Assembly: GCA_033239525.1 (NCBI GenBank)
Contig: BSYO01000028.1
Location: 12,951,597-13,015,596, forward strand
Length of the DNA: 64,000 bases
Direction: 5' to 3'
DNA from: Nepenthes gracilis
Lineage: Eukaryota > Streptophyta > Magnoliopsida > Caryophyllales > Nepenthaceae
Part shown: piece after piece, positions 51,501-62,334 of the stretch
How positions within the stretch are numbered: the first letter of the stretch is position 1
Layout of the letters: the number at the start of each line of letters is the position of its first letter
Notes under the pieces: generated by a model
Seen by the model: only the letters and a program-made list of their open reading frames with translations
Database searches by the model: none
Told to the model about the DNA's origin: nothing
Translations under genes and position numbers: made by a program

Positions 51501-54500
51501 ATATTAAACATGTGAAATTATTGATCCCAATAGGAAAAAAATTTGGATCTGCCCTTGGGAAATGTTCTGTATGTTGGTTTATTTCTTCGGATCTCATAAA
51601 TCCTCGAGATCTTATGCATAATGTATTTTGTCTTGCATAAACTGATTGTACCTCTCTGATATCAGGTATGTATCTGGATATACTTGTGGTTTGATTATAA
51701 CAGTGCTGTGGTATGCTTTGGTCAAGTATTTATTGCAGGTTAGTTGCAAAGCTATTGTCTAGATGGATGAAAATATCGGTAACACGGCCATTATCAGTAT
51801 CGGACATATTCGATAATTTATATTGATATTAGATATATTAAAAAGAAATTTTTTTAAAAATCATATGCTGACAAGGTCGTATAAACCAATATATCGTTAT
51901 ATATCGCTAATACAGCAACATATTCGATCTTGCCATGATATCAGAAAATACTTGTACAGGAGGGCCCAATACCGATTCATATCTGGCGATATTTACATAT
52001 ATATTCTAGATACATAATGACTCATGGTTATTTCCATTCTTCCATGGTCATTACTTATGAGCCAGCCAGCACTAATCACTTTCTTTTGTTGGTTTTCTTG
52101 TCCAGTGGTTTCACTAGTTGCATCACTTGGTTTCTTGCTGTATGGAGGCAGGCAAGTATTTTTTGTTTATTCATCAATTGAAGCATGGATGGCAATAGTA
52201 GTATCTTATTAGTCACAGCTGTATTTTGTATAGGAAATCGTGGGTGCAAATTTTATTTCCTGTAACCATGTTAAATTGATTTATATGCTAAACTTTAACA
52301 ATTTTTAAGCATCTATTTAACTATTTGAGCAATTTTAGTCAATTTTTTCAAAATTGATCTTGATATTCTTTTAGGGTAATCTATCAATTGTCAAAAAAGT
52401 TTAATCTATACATGTTTTATTCCTTTAAAAACATGTAAATTTAGGTACATTTACAGCATGTGGAATTAAGCATCCAATTGCGAAGTAATAGGCTCATTCA
52501 TATCGGCCAATGTGTTATTTGTATTGGTCGATATTTTAAATATTGGCCAAGATACTGCGATGTTTACCAATACATTGACATCTCAGTATGTTTTTCGGAT
52601 AACCGGAGATTGTTATCAAGCTTTCCCGATATCAATATATATTTGTCGATATTTGAAATGTTTATGGATATTTTCATCCATATTTTGAAGTGTTTTGGCT
52701 TCTCTGGTATGATAAATGTGAGAATTTTCATCCACTTCATCAGTTTTCTCTTTTCTGTTTTCAGATTATATTTTTCCAGTGTTTTGCTTCTGGTATGATA
52801 AATGTGAGAATTTTCATCCACTTCATCAGTTTTCTCTTTTCTGTTTTCAGATTATTTTTCATGCTTCGGCGCTTCCCTATTGAATCTAAAGGTCGAAGGA
52901 AAAAGCTCCGTGAGGTTTGTGCTCTTCTCAATCCAGTCTTTATCCTGGGTTACTGGTTCATTTTGACATCCCTAGTTAGAAGGATCGTGCATTAATTATG
53001 ATTCTGCTATTGTCCAGTTCTAAATGAATTAAACACTTTTTTTTGTTGAAATACTAATGTTAGGGAGACACTATTAGAATTATAGATGAAAACGTTAATT
53101 GATATGTATTAATATTAGACCTAGTGATACCGATATTTCCTAATACCTCAGTAATGTTGTAATATGTTGCTGTATTAGTAATATATTATAATATATCGGC
53201 TGATATTTTTCTATTAACTTACGGTTTTTAGGATTTTTTTCTTGTGATATATCAAATATCAATTGACATTATCCGATATAGCCGATACTGATATGACAGC
53301 GATCAATACCAATACTGATATTTTCATCCGTACTTAGGATACCTTCAAGTTATTTGACGTTTTATTCGTCCATTAATACCGATAGATAGATAAGATATCA
53401 TGCCACTAGAATGTGTCCTAATAGTGTCAAGTGGATGTTTCCAAAATTATCTTTTTTTTTTTTTTTTTTTTTGGTGGGGAAATCTCCTAAGATGTCATAT
53501 TTAGTGGATATTTTCATCCATGGTTAAGACACATTTAGGTGATTTGATATCATTTCCATCTATTCATATTGGCAGATCCACACAAGAATAAATGGATAGA
53601 TAAAATGTCATGTCATCCAGAGATTGTCTAGGATGTCAAGTGAATGTTTCCAAAAACATTTCTCTTTTTTGAAAAATATTCCAAGATGTCATGTCAAGTG
53701 AATATATTTATCCATGCCTAACACACCTTCAGGTGACTTAACATCCTATTTATCTACCCATCCATTCACATTTGCGGGCCTATATAAAAATAAATGGATG
53801 GACGAGATGCCATATCGATATTTTTATCTATGCTTTCGATACCTTCAAGTGATTTGACGTCATATCCATCAATCTATATATGCAGGCCAATACAAGAATA
53901 GATAACTAGATACGATGTCATGCCACCGGAGTGTGTTCCAAGGGTGTCAAGTAGATGTTTTCAAAAACATTTCCTTTTTTTGAGAAATGTCCCAAGACAT
54001 CATGTCAAGTGGATATTTTTATCTATGCTTAAGACATATTCAAGTGATATAACATCTTATTTATCTATCTATTCACATTCTTGGACCCACATAAGAATAG
54101 ATAAATAAATGAAACGCGATAATACTAAAGTGTGTCCAAGGGTGTCAAGTGGATGTTTCCAAAAACATCTCTTTTTTGATAAATGTCTCGAGGCGTCATG
54201 TTAAGAGGATATTTTCATCCATGCTTAAGACATCTTTAAGTGATTTGACATTCTATTCGTCCATCCATATTAGCAGGCTTACACTAATAATGAATAGATA
54301 AGATGTCATACCACCAGAGTGTGTCCCAAAGGTGTCAAATGGGTTTCCAAAAACATCTCTTTTTTGAGAAATGTCCTAGATGTCATGTCAAGTTTATATT
54401 TTCATCCATATTTAGTATACTTTTAGGTGATATAACATCTTATCTATTTATTTTTCATTTGCATTGGTGGGTTCATAAAAGAATAAATTGATAAATGAGA

Positions 54501-56788
54501 TGCTATAACACTAGAGTGTTTCTAAAGGGTTTCAAGTGGATGTTTCCAAAATCATTTCTCTTTTTTGAAAAATGCATGTCAAGTGGATATTCTCATCAAT
54601 GCTTATGACACCTTTAATTGATTTGACGTCCTATTAATACATCCATATTGGCATGCCTATATAAAAATAAATGAACAGATGAAATGCCATGCTGCCAAAT
54701 TATATCCAAGGGTATCAAGTGGATGTCTTTAAAAACATCTCTCTCTCTTTCTCTCTCTCTCTCTGAAATGTCCCAAGATATGATATCAAGTGGATATTCT
54801 CATCCATGCTTATGACACCTTCAGGTGATTTGACGTCCTATCCATCTATCCATGTTGGCAAGCCCATATAAGAATAATGGATGAATGAGATGTCATGCCA
54901 CTAAAGTGTCCCAAGGGTGTCAAAGTGGATATCTTCAAAAATATCTCTTTTTTGAAAAATGCTTTGTGATGTCATGTCAAGTGGATATTTTCATTTATGT
55001 TTAGGAGACTTTCAAGTGATATAACGTCTTATCTATCTATCATTTATTTACATTGATGGACTCATAGAAGAGTAGATTGATGGATGAGACGTTATATCAC
55101 TAGAGAATGTCTAAAGGGTGTCAAGTGGATGTTTCCAAAAATATATATATATTTTTAGAAATGTCTTAATAAATTATGTCAAGTGGATATTCTCATTCAT
55201 GCTTATGACACTTTTGGGTGATTTGACATCTTATCTATGTCATTAGGGTGCATCCCAAGGGTGTAAACTAGAAGTTTTCAAAATATTTCTCTTTTTGGAA
55301 ATAGAGTGTTAGAATTCTTATCCAATTCTATGACTGTTAACACCCATTAGGATTCAGCATCATCATTTCTTCTCCTTCATTTGTTGCAGGTTGGATCAGT
55401 TACAGCCATTTGTTTCACATGCTTTCTCATAAGGTGCTTTATGGTGAGTATTGAAGCATTGTAGAAAGACCTGCTTTTTTATTATTTTTCACTGCTCTGA
55501 AGGCATACTGAAGTAGAAAAATATTAATTTGAGCTCTCTTGTTTCCCTGGAGGGTGCCTTTTCCATTCTTAGGTTGTGTAGCATATAATAAACCCGTTGA
55601 ATGGTCAGTCTTTCCAAAAATTTAATCTTACATGCTTTTTTATTGGACTTCGTTTATATCTGTTGCTCTCAATTGAGTCGATCAGTGAAGGATTTATATA
55701 ATTGACCTCCTACATAAAGGTTCTTCTCCGGCACGGCATGCATGGAGGGCCACCCGGTTCCGACTGGGCAATGCCGTGATTTTGGGGCCACTGCCCAACA
55801 CCACATATGACCCTTATACCCTGCAGACCATGCCATGCCGATGCACTTTCTCACCATACTGTGTCGTGCCGTGCCAGTATGTTAAGCACCTCTTAACACT
55901 ACTTAGTTGGACTCATGAAGAAACTATTGGCTGCTTGAAAGATAGAGGCCAAATTATCAATCCGATGACCCTCCTGCCTATCTGATACCATTTCAAAATA
56001 AAACATGCAGGTTTGAAAAAACATTGACAAACAATGTGAACAGAGATGTCTCTGCGTATTTTATTGGATCCTGATTTGAAGTGTGACAAACAGTGTAAGC
56101 TTTGAGTCCTACTAGTACTGTCGGTTCTATAACTCCGTTTTTACTATCCTTAACTTAGTATAATATCCTCTGAAAGCAAAAAGAAATCTAAATCCATTTA
56201 TCACCTCACTCTAAATTTTTCTTGGTTTACAACTTCCTCTATGATCTCCAGCCACATCTAACTGATATTTTCTCATATATGTCCTACGTTTTTAAGTGTA
56301 TAAATCATCTAAACCGTCCTTATATCATCTTATATTTCTATGTTTTAAGTGGCCTACACATTAATCGTGGTTGAAAGGTTTTCCGAAGACTAGCCAAAGT
56401 TTCTGTCTGTCTCGTAGCTGCAGCATTAAGATGCCCTGAATCAATACATCTGTCTTAAGATTTCTTAATGTGATAATATTATTGCAGGTTGCGATATCCG
56501 CATTCGATTCCGATGCGTCTCTCGAGGTTTTGGATCATCCGATCTTGGATGTCATCTACTATGCGGTAACTTAGTTAAATTAATGTTTTGTATTATTATT
56601 CATCCGAAATCCAGGTCTTTTAAGCAAACCGTTTTCTTGATCCTTCAATTATTATACTCGAACCAAGTTAACTGAGTTACTGCATTGGCATACAGTTGGT
56701 TGAGATTATACCCTCTGCACTCGTCCTCTACATTTTACGTAAGCTGCCCCCGAAACGAGTATCAGCTCAATACCATCCGATTCATTAG
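42368..56788 (+). CDS. TOM1: Tobamovirus multiplication protein 1/3-like membrane protein (TOM1/TOM3/THH1 family), 11 exons
   Basis: Exons: 42368-42526, 48694-48784, 48867-48919, 49527-49619, 50410-50481, 51666-51738, 52106-52151, 52851-52914, 55390-55443, 56488-56565, 56696-56788. They total 876 nt and 291 aa, matching the usual family length (about 290-300). The short variable N-terminus is followed by [19 protein letters not shown], then about seven hydrophobic spans. Family hallmarks between them include [40 protein letters not shown], the basic loop [20 protein letters not shown] and the C-terminus [17 protein letters not shown]. Known members are tonoplast multipass proteins identified as Arabidopsis host factors on which tobamovirus replication complexes assemble; their normal cell role is less clear. 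TOM1, TOM3 and THH1 cannot be told apart with certainty, so the symbol is for the family. Oddities are a 6.2-kb first intron with a CT/CA repeat right after the donor, a GC-AG intron 7, a duplicated acceptor before exon 8 and a satellite array in intron 8. Confidence 0.92.
42530..42571 (+). repeat. (CT)n(CA)n compound microsatellite at the intron 1 donor
   Basis: Begins 3 nt after the GT donor at 42527 and runs as CT repeats, then CA repeats. Length changes here would alter the sequence immediately downstream of the 5' splice site. Confidence 0.9.
42572..45801 (+). other. TOM1-like intron 1, part before the solo LTR
   Basis: Contains a decayed LINE/SINE-like segment (43240-43560) and a diverged duplication. 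44129-44235 and 44481-44570 share 'gagtgggccac' and 'aaagagctcttattgtta'. The latter pair could be remnants of LTRs, but no internal domain is visible. Open frames here have no recognisable product. Confidence 0.45.
43240..43560 (-). mobile_element. Degenerate LINE/SINE-like fragment in TOM1-like intron 1
   Basis: Sequence such as 'gtaagatcagctatatgaatcc' and, further on, 'accacaacaaactcatattt', 'gacttacgtcttaaatgcc' and 'caaacagccttaaat' has the order of the widespread plant RTE-LINE/Au-SINE antisense repeat. It also resembles 3010-3120 in the SNRNP40 intron. Recognised by memory of the repeat, not by search. Confidence 0.45.
45802..47940 (-). mobile_element. Solo-LTR-like block in TOM1-like intron 1
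   Basis: A 2.1-kb block begins TGTCACGTCCCC and ends TTGCACCTTACA, giving TG...CA ends. It has the composition of the gypsy LTRs upstream: AT-rich body, a CT-rich 'ctctctctcttctcctctc' tract near 47490-47520, then a GC-richer segment with repeated 'gtgcattagg' words. No PBS or coding remnant lies beside it, so a solo LTR is the best reading. A clean target-site duplication is not visible (TGCAT against CACAT). It is not the same subfamily as the element at 29.7-40.6 kb. Orientation is inferred from that resemblance. Confidence 0.5.
47950..48180 (+). repeat. Duplicated 50-bp host segment downstream of the solo LTR
   Basis: 'caattcttttcagtttcc' plus AATGAAGAAAACTGTGA (about 47969-48003) is repeated as 'caattcatttaatttcc' plus AATGAAGAAAACTATGA (about 48147-48180). 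Both are preceded by a 'gttccaaccc'-like stretch. It looks like a short tandem duplication with a spacing of about 178 bp. Confidence 0.6.
48181..48693 (+). other. TOM1-like intron 1, 3' end
   Basis: Intronic sequence ending in the TAATGTGCAG acceptor at 48693. The 103-codon frame at 48165-48476 has no recognisable domain and no family match. Confidence 0.5.
50611..50780 (+). repeat. MITE-like ATATCGG family, partial copy in TOM1-like intron 5
   Basis: Contains 'gcaaatgtcggctgacat', 'aacctgataccaatatat' and ends TTTTTCAATCCAT. It has family word order but is strongly diverged. Confidence 0.4.
51763..51998 (-). mobile_element. MITE-like element, reverse-oriented copy in TOM1-like intron 6
   Basis: Starts ATGGATGAAAATATCGGTAA. 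Its reverse complement has the same internal order as the forward copies in AP5Z1 ('accaatatatcgttatat' and 'agggcccaataccgat' are recognisable counterparts). It shows that the family inserts in both orientations. Confidence 0.65.
52152..52153 (+). other. GC 5' splice site (GC-AG intron 7 of the TOM1-like gene)
   Basis: The exon ends GGAGGCAG and the intron starts GCAAGT. Only this junction joins YGGR to LFFMLRRF in frame. The donor keeps the strong AG|GCAAGT consensus typical of GC-AG introns. No GT nearby restores the frame and family sequence. Confidence 0.85.
52496..52680 (+). repeat. MITE-like element copy in TOM1-like intron 7
   Basis: Starts with 'atatcggccaatgtg' after a decayed terminus and ends TGGATATTTTCATCCA. 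It has family-type internal words ('ttggtcgatattttaaat', 'tcccgatatcaatat'). Confidence 0.6.
52705..52876 (+). repeat. 86-bp tandem duplication carrying a complete splice acceptor
   Basis: TGGTATGATAAATGTGAGAA begins at 52705 and again at 52791. Both copies continue identically through the polypyrimidine tract TTTTCTCTTTTCTGTTTTCAG. The acceptors therefore end at 52764 and 52850, 86 bp apart. The duplication includes a decayed version of the first codons of exon 8. The second acceptor is the one that restores the protein. Confidence 0.92.
53084..53329 (+). mobile_element. MITE-like element adjoining the intron 8 satellite array
   Basis: Starts AGATGAAAACGTTAATTGAT and ends CTGATATTTTCATCC, again with inverted ends. 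Its interior has the family order, including 'cttacggtttttaggatttttttc' close to the copy at 21445-21713. The 3' end runs straight into the tandem array. Confidence 0.65.
53318..55310 (+). repeat. Intronic satellite-like tandem array, about 195-bp unit, about 10 units
   Basis: The junction motif GTGGATATTTTCATCCATGC, or a close variant, recurs near 53318, 53508, 53703, 53818, 54013, 54208, 54398, 54588, 54793, 54983 and 55188. Spacing is about 190-205 bp, with one short unit of about 115 bp. Each unit continues with 'ttaagacaccttcaggtgat', 'ttgacgtcctat', 'agaataaatggat', 'gagatgtcatgccac' and 'aagggtgtcaagtggatgtt', then a T-rich stretch. Units have diverged by roughly 10-25% by eye. The whole array lies in intron 8 of the TOM1-like gene. 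Confidence 0.9.
55725..55885. repeat. GC-rich block with ATGCC/GGCAT inverted words
   Basis: In intron 9, a CpG- and GC-rich island starts 'ccggcacggcatgcatgg' and ends 'tgtcgtgccgtgccagt', with 'ccatgccatgccgatgc' between. The words read as partial inverted repeats of each other. The composition is unlike the surrounding intron. It is probably a fragment of a GC-rich retroelement, but I do not recognise the family. Confidence 0.45.
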
Positions 56789-58294
56789 TGGGTTCCATGA
56801 TCATGTGAATCAGACGGCATCCGAGGTCAGTGTTCTGGCATTTTCCTTGTTTTGGGTGTTTTTCTTTTTCTTTTTCCTTTCCTGTTCTCTTATGCCAATG
56901 TAATCTTCTGTAGCATTTGTGAGAATTCGTTAGGGGTTTTGAGTTGTTGGCTTATGTTTTGAATCGCACACAAAAACTGTAAAATCTCCATTCAATTTTG
57001 ACAACCCCCACCGGGACCTGCATTCATTAGGAGATTTCACCCCTGTAAATTCATTAGAATCTGTTCTTACCATCTTCGCTGGAACCTGCGTTTTTTGAAT
57101 GTTGTCTTTGGCTTCTTTCCTGGTTCGATGGAAATATTTAAAATAAGGTTGGATATTTCCAAAATAAAAGAAGAATATTTAAACATTTGTTATTGTTTGA
57201 TGAAGGTGATTGCTTGGAATGAATTTGATTTGAACATTTGCATCTCTTTAGAGGAGGCATGAATAGTCCCAAGTATTCAGAATCAACCCAAATAAAAACA
57301 ATTATTTAGGGCATGTGTGCTGTTTCTTCTTACGTTCTATAGAAGTTACATTCAGCGCTAATTTTTGGACAGCCCTCGTTCCTTCTTTCTGGCGACTAGC
57401 TTCTCAGGCGGATAGCCCCATAAGCAAGTCAGCTTCAGCGTTGATGAAATCTCTATCAATCAATAATAGGCTCATAAAAGAATTGAGCGTAGCATTAAAA
57501 TGGATATTATTTAATTGAAAAAATATTTTTTTTTCTGTGCCAGATAGTTAAGATTTCATTGGAGTTTCAGATTTGATTTTATTAATATAAAATATGATCA
57601 AATAATTATTTATAATATTTTTGAGTAGGTTTTCACGGATTTATTTGTATTATAATGAGTAGATATTGTCTTAATTAAAATAATGATGTCGCACACCTTT
57701 AATTATATTCTTGGGGCATTAGCAAACCGAGCATTTGTAGAAGATTAGAAATTCTAAACTATGTAAAATTATGTAATCTAATGGTGAATTAGTGTTGATT
57801 GGTTAAAATTAAATACTATATCTGTATATTTTGTTGTCAAAATACATCTCTAAATTTGAAAGAAACTATATAAGACAACAATTAAATATGTTATATATTA
57901 TGATACAGAATGTTTAGCAATCAAATAATATGTACAAAAACTAATCATTGAGGTAAGTAAATGAAGATTTATTTAAAATAATTATCAAAAGTCAACATAT
58001 TTTTATGCATACAGATAATCAATCTGAAACTGCCTTCTACAGAAAGTGGTAAGTCATATCCATTCTAGAAATACCATTTTATCCTAATGATGGTTGATTC
58101 GGTGTAGTGGCAGTCAGAAAGTAAGGTCAATTGGAAAAAAAACTGCAAAAAATAATACCAAATAAACCATACCAATATGTAATCAACACGGACAAGCGCG
58201 CCTATAATGTTGCTCACTTCTAGAGAGAGATTCATAGGAATGGGTGGCCGCCCGCTGCTGCCCTGCAGTGTAATTCCCAGCTAGTTCTTGGGCA
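56789..58294. other. Convergent intergenic region between the TOM1-like and FAX-like genes
   Basis: Holds the 3' flanks of two genes that face each other. Most is AT-rich. A GC-richer island lies at about 57315-57490 with a 67-codon frame that I cannot assign; an organellar insertion is possible but not shown. No clear transposon is seen. Confidence 0.5.
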
Positions 58295-61200
58295 TCACTC
58301 TGCCTTCATTGGGAAATGGTTGCCGCCACTTGCAATCTTGTAAACGTAGAATGCAGTCATGAGAGCACTGCAAACAATTGAACCAGCAAAGTCATGAGAA
58401 CAAATGACTAATCCATTGTTGCATAGCATGAACGCTCTGCATGTATTACCATGAAACTTGAAGGGAATTGTAATTTGAGTGCATCTTTTTTGGTCATTTT
58501 ATAAAAAAAAAAACAAAGCAATTAGGAAGTCTTAGTGTAACAATAAAGTTATCATATGATCTTTATCAATACCGTGTGTGACCCATGAGCATCTTGGTGT
58601 TGGGAAACACGTAAATTAGCTTGATAAATGACTCAAATGAAAAAAATATAAGATGTTGTGGTGGCTTATATGTGTTTACTTGTTCATGACTCAATAGCTT
58701 CATCTTTTGGGCCGCCATGATGTCTAATATATGTAGATTAGACAATTCAATCAATGCGGTAAGACTCCCTTTTATAATATTTTGATAACACATTATCCAA
58801 AATATGAAGATAGATACTACTAATAACAATTTAATCATATAATGTATTTACAACATTGACCATATCGCACCTCATAATGCCAAAACCTTTGGACGAATCT
58901 CTTCGTTAGGATGTGCATGGGCAATACAAAGAACAGCAGCACAATCCATACAGTAAATTTACAATAATTTAACTTAAAATGATAATGTGACACCTATCAT
59001 ACAAGACTACTATGCTAAAAATAATTAAAAAACATAAACTGCTCTATAAATGTCACATTATAAATTTTTATAAAGTTACAATAAAATTATAGTAAAAGTG
59101 GTATTTGACAAAAAATAATAATAATAAGTTACAACTTAAAGATACCTGATCCCAGCAATCATACCAGCAGGCATTATCTTAGAGGTCTGCACATAACGCT
59201 GTCCCATGACCCATGTTAGTGAAGCTGCAATAACTGTAGGGGCATTGCGACCCATTCAGAGAGTGATTATAACTTACTGTAATTTTATGTTATGGTTTGA
59301 ATTTTTAGATTTTTTATTATTTCATAATCTAAGTCTAGTATCCATTGAAAAAAAAAAAAAAAGCAAAAAGGGCAAGGACATGATGAACATATTAATAATA
59401 ATATAAGATGTTATTATGAGTAGTACATTATTAAACAACTACCAAATATATGTTATTGACTTTTGTTTCCTTCCAAATAGATAGACAGTAATGACACAAC
59501 ATATGATGAGACATGTTCAATTTCCTGCATAGTTCACAAATTACCATCACCCAGACTAACTACCACTGTATAAAAAGAGACATAACTAACCGTAAAATTA
59601 TTATTATGTGATTTGATAACAATTTTTGTATAATACAAAGTAAGATCAAGTACAATATACCCAAAAGCGATCCGACTCCTCCCCGGATCCTATGAATAGT
59701 GAAAGCTTTAAACATGAGGTTTATATTTTTACAACAGATCCTACTTTTTGTAATAACCAAGATTTTCCCGGGATGGAAACATCATGAATTATTGTGCAAA
59801 TAAGATTTACTACCTCATTTGGGCATTGACAACCTCAAATCAGTAGTAGATATGGGTCGGTAGTTCATTAGAAAGGGCAGCTATGCGGTACGCTAAATAT
59901 CAATCACTTTGGGGCTATTTGAACTTCAGTGGGTCATCTTCATTATTAGGCAATCCCTATGTAATTAAGAATGCAAATAATTTCTGAGAGGTAATTGGCA
60001 TAGCTATGCAAGAAGCTTATCAGCGCGTAAATTATGACAGCACAGATGATAATAAACAATCAGAACTAACAATTAATCATTTATACTCCTAACTGTCAGT
60101 CTAAATACTAATTGTTTACTTATACCACAGTGATAGAATGACACATCGACCAATACATATTAATATTAAGCCTTCTATGCACATATTGTCATTCAAATTC
60201 TGTGGATTTGAGCTTGACGTCTCAACCCCCTTCCCTTTTAGTAGTTATTAGCCTTGGGAGAAAAATTTTATGAAACAAAAGTGTTTCATATATTGTCAAA
60301 TTATTATGTTATTTTACAAATCAAAATGTAGAATTAAATATCGTAATGTACTTAAATCTATAGCTAGTATTCCTTTTTTCTTAGGGAACTTAAAATCGAT
60401 TTTTTCCCTTTCGCCTTATGTCTCTTTCTTAATAAAAATTACAAAAATTGATTGTGAAGAAATGATTCATGCAGTTTTTCGGGAGGATTGATTTTTAAAG
60501 AAGAAAAAAGCTATATGGAAAGTTAAGAAACTTCCTTTAATTTGAATATGAAAAATCGTCTCAACAATATCCAAAAAAACTGCTTTCTTTTTATTTACAC
60601 AGATAAAATAGGTAATTTTGTCATTTATAGAATAGGAAAATGGCTGATTCATAATTACACAAATGACATTTTTTTCATCAAACATTAGGCAAAATAAGAA
60701 TATATCTTCACTAATAAAATATAACAAAATAAAAGGGATCAAAATTTTTAATTATTTAAACAAATTACCAAATATGCACAATGCCAAATGAGATAACCCT
60801 AATATTGTAAACAAAAAGTTGCAATGCAATGGATCCTATAGATCCTTCTCCACATCTATAACAATGTCACCTAGCCTCGTCATCTTTGTTTACGGCGCAA
60901 CAAGATGCCTCTTAACAGACATTAGAAGCAATAGGCAGTCAAAGAGTTATATAGAACATTCTTGATAGGAAAAGAGAACATGAACACATCGTCGCATTTT
61001 TAGGACATACAAGAGTCATCACAAATATCACACCATATAGAATCGCAAAAGTGTATCTTGAAAGTGGGCAAGAATATCGTTCAGGTCCCTTTTTGATAAT
61101 CCTTTCGGCTGATGGTTACTGGTGAAGAGGGCAAAAAATCCAGAGCAAAGGCATAGAAGGATGAGATAACTGAAGTTCTCAAAAAGCATGGGAAGTTGTT

Positions 61201-62334
61201 ATGTGTAAGGGATCATAGTATTAAACGAAAATCAATCTTTTATGTATAATATTAGTTACTTGCAGATCGTATGTGAAAATAAATTAATGATTGAAAAACA
61301 AACCTCTTATTATTGATATTGAATTTCTGTAAATTCTTTATTTGTTTGAACCCTCTAAACCTTAATACTCTTTAGTGATAATATACAATCAAAATATTTG
61401 ACTTAGAGACACAAAATCAAAGCACCGCATGTATAGACAATTTCTATCAAAATGTTTTTAGGGTGGTTATCATTCAAAGATGGAAGTGGGTGAGGAAGTG
61501 GATATCCCAAAATTAGGAAACACGGACCGTTACATGATGATTTTATTTGATTTTTATTTTTCAGGAAAAAATCAACACACGGGCCTCACATGGTAGCTAT
61601 CGAACCCAACACACGTCGATGATCTGTGAATTGTCGTTTTGTTCAACACTTTACATATGAATCATCTCTGATTATACTTAACAAGGCAGCGCAAACGGGT
61701 TCGAGCTGCCATCATTCCCGACCGATGAATCGATCAATTCATCACTTCATCTTATATATCTTATCGATCCATTCACAACAAATAGATCTATGCCGGGAAA
61801 ATGAGTAGTGTGTTGGAAGATTTCGTACAAGAAGCCGTAGATACGAACAATTCTTATCAACGGACAAGTTCTACTCCAGGAAGAGAAAACCTGATAGAGT
61901 TTTACCGAATATTAAATATAACAAAATAGATAATAAATTGTCCGAACACATCTCAGATCTTCTCATAAATTCACATCATAATCCCATCAAAGATCTTTTA
62001 TAAGCAATTAAGAGCTTGACAATCCAAAAGAGAAAGCAAAAACAGCTCAAAATTGAAAATCAATCGAAGTTAATTTAGAATTCAGCAGGAGTAAAATAAC
62101 TACAGTTGTGAAGTAGAAACTACAGTAAAGCGTACCAATCTGAAGAATCAAAGCCAGGTACGAGTTTCTCCGCTTCTGAAAAGCTTTGAGGCTCAGATTA
62201 CCAGCGAGAAGGAGTAAGATTCCAGCGACGACGCCTCCACCCAGAGAAGCTGTACTGCCCTTCTTGAGATAACCGAAAAGACCGCCGGCGACCAAGATCA
62301 AACCGTAAGGGATTGTAAAGCAGAAATCATGCAT
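58295..62334 (-). CDS. FAX5/FAX6: FATTY ACID EXPORT / TMEM14-family small membrane protein
   Basis: Minus strand, three exons: 62136-62334, 59146-59233 and 58295-58367. Splice phases agree (G|TT, then AG|T), all introns are GT-AG, and the total of 360 nt encodes 119 aa. The protein is four hydrophobic helices with little else: MHDFCFTIPYGLILVAGGLF, a Gly-rich helix with GSTASLGGGVVAG, AFQKRRNSYLALILQI, then LTWVMGQRYVQTSKIMPAG and the C-terminus KIASGGNHFPMKAE. This is the Tmemb_14 (UPF0136) fold. The length and lack of a plastid transit peptide fit the FAX5/FAX6 type, which is predicted outside the plastid. FAX1 relatives move free fatty acids across membranes; transport by this protein is inferred from family only. 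FAX5 and FAX6 cannot be separated by eye. Intron 1 (2.9 kb) contains no recognised gene. Confidence 0.92.
59234..62135 (-). other. FAX-like gene intron 1 (2.9 kb)
   Basis: AT-rich intron with a poly-A run near 59349-59362. Open frames near 60270-60742 on both strands show no recognisable domain. I see no clear mobile element. Confidence 0.5.

Noticed and set aside
52741..52798. Exon 8 starting at the first acceptor (52765)
   Set aside because: It gives a stop after about 11 residues and breaks the conserved [17 protein letters not shown] segment. The second acceptor restores it, so the first is treated as a duplicate or decoy.
53318..55310. Regularly spaced repeats resembling a CRISPR-like array
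   Set aside because: The similarity extends over the whole ~195-bp unit, not only short repeats with unique spacers, and this is a plant intron. It is a tandem satellite.
62047..62334. A 95-codon minus-strand frame as a complete small protein
   Set aside because: Its last part is intronic. The donor at 62135 and the exons at 59146-59233 and 58295-58367 complete the TMEM14 fold to 119 aa.
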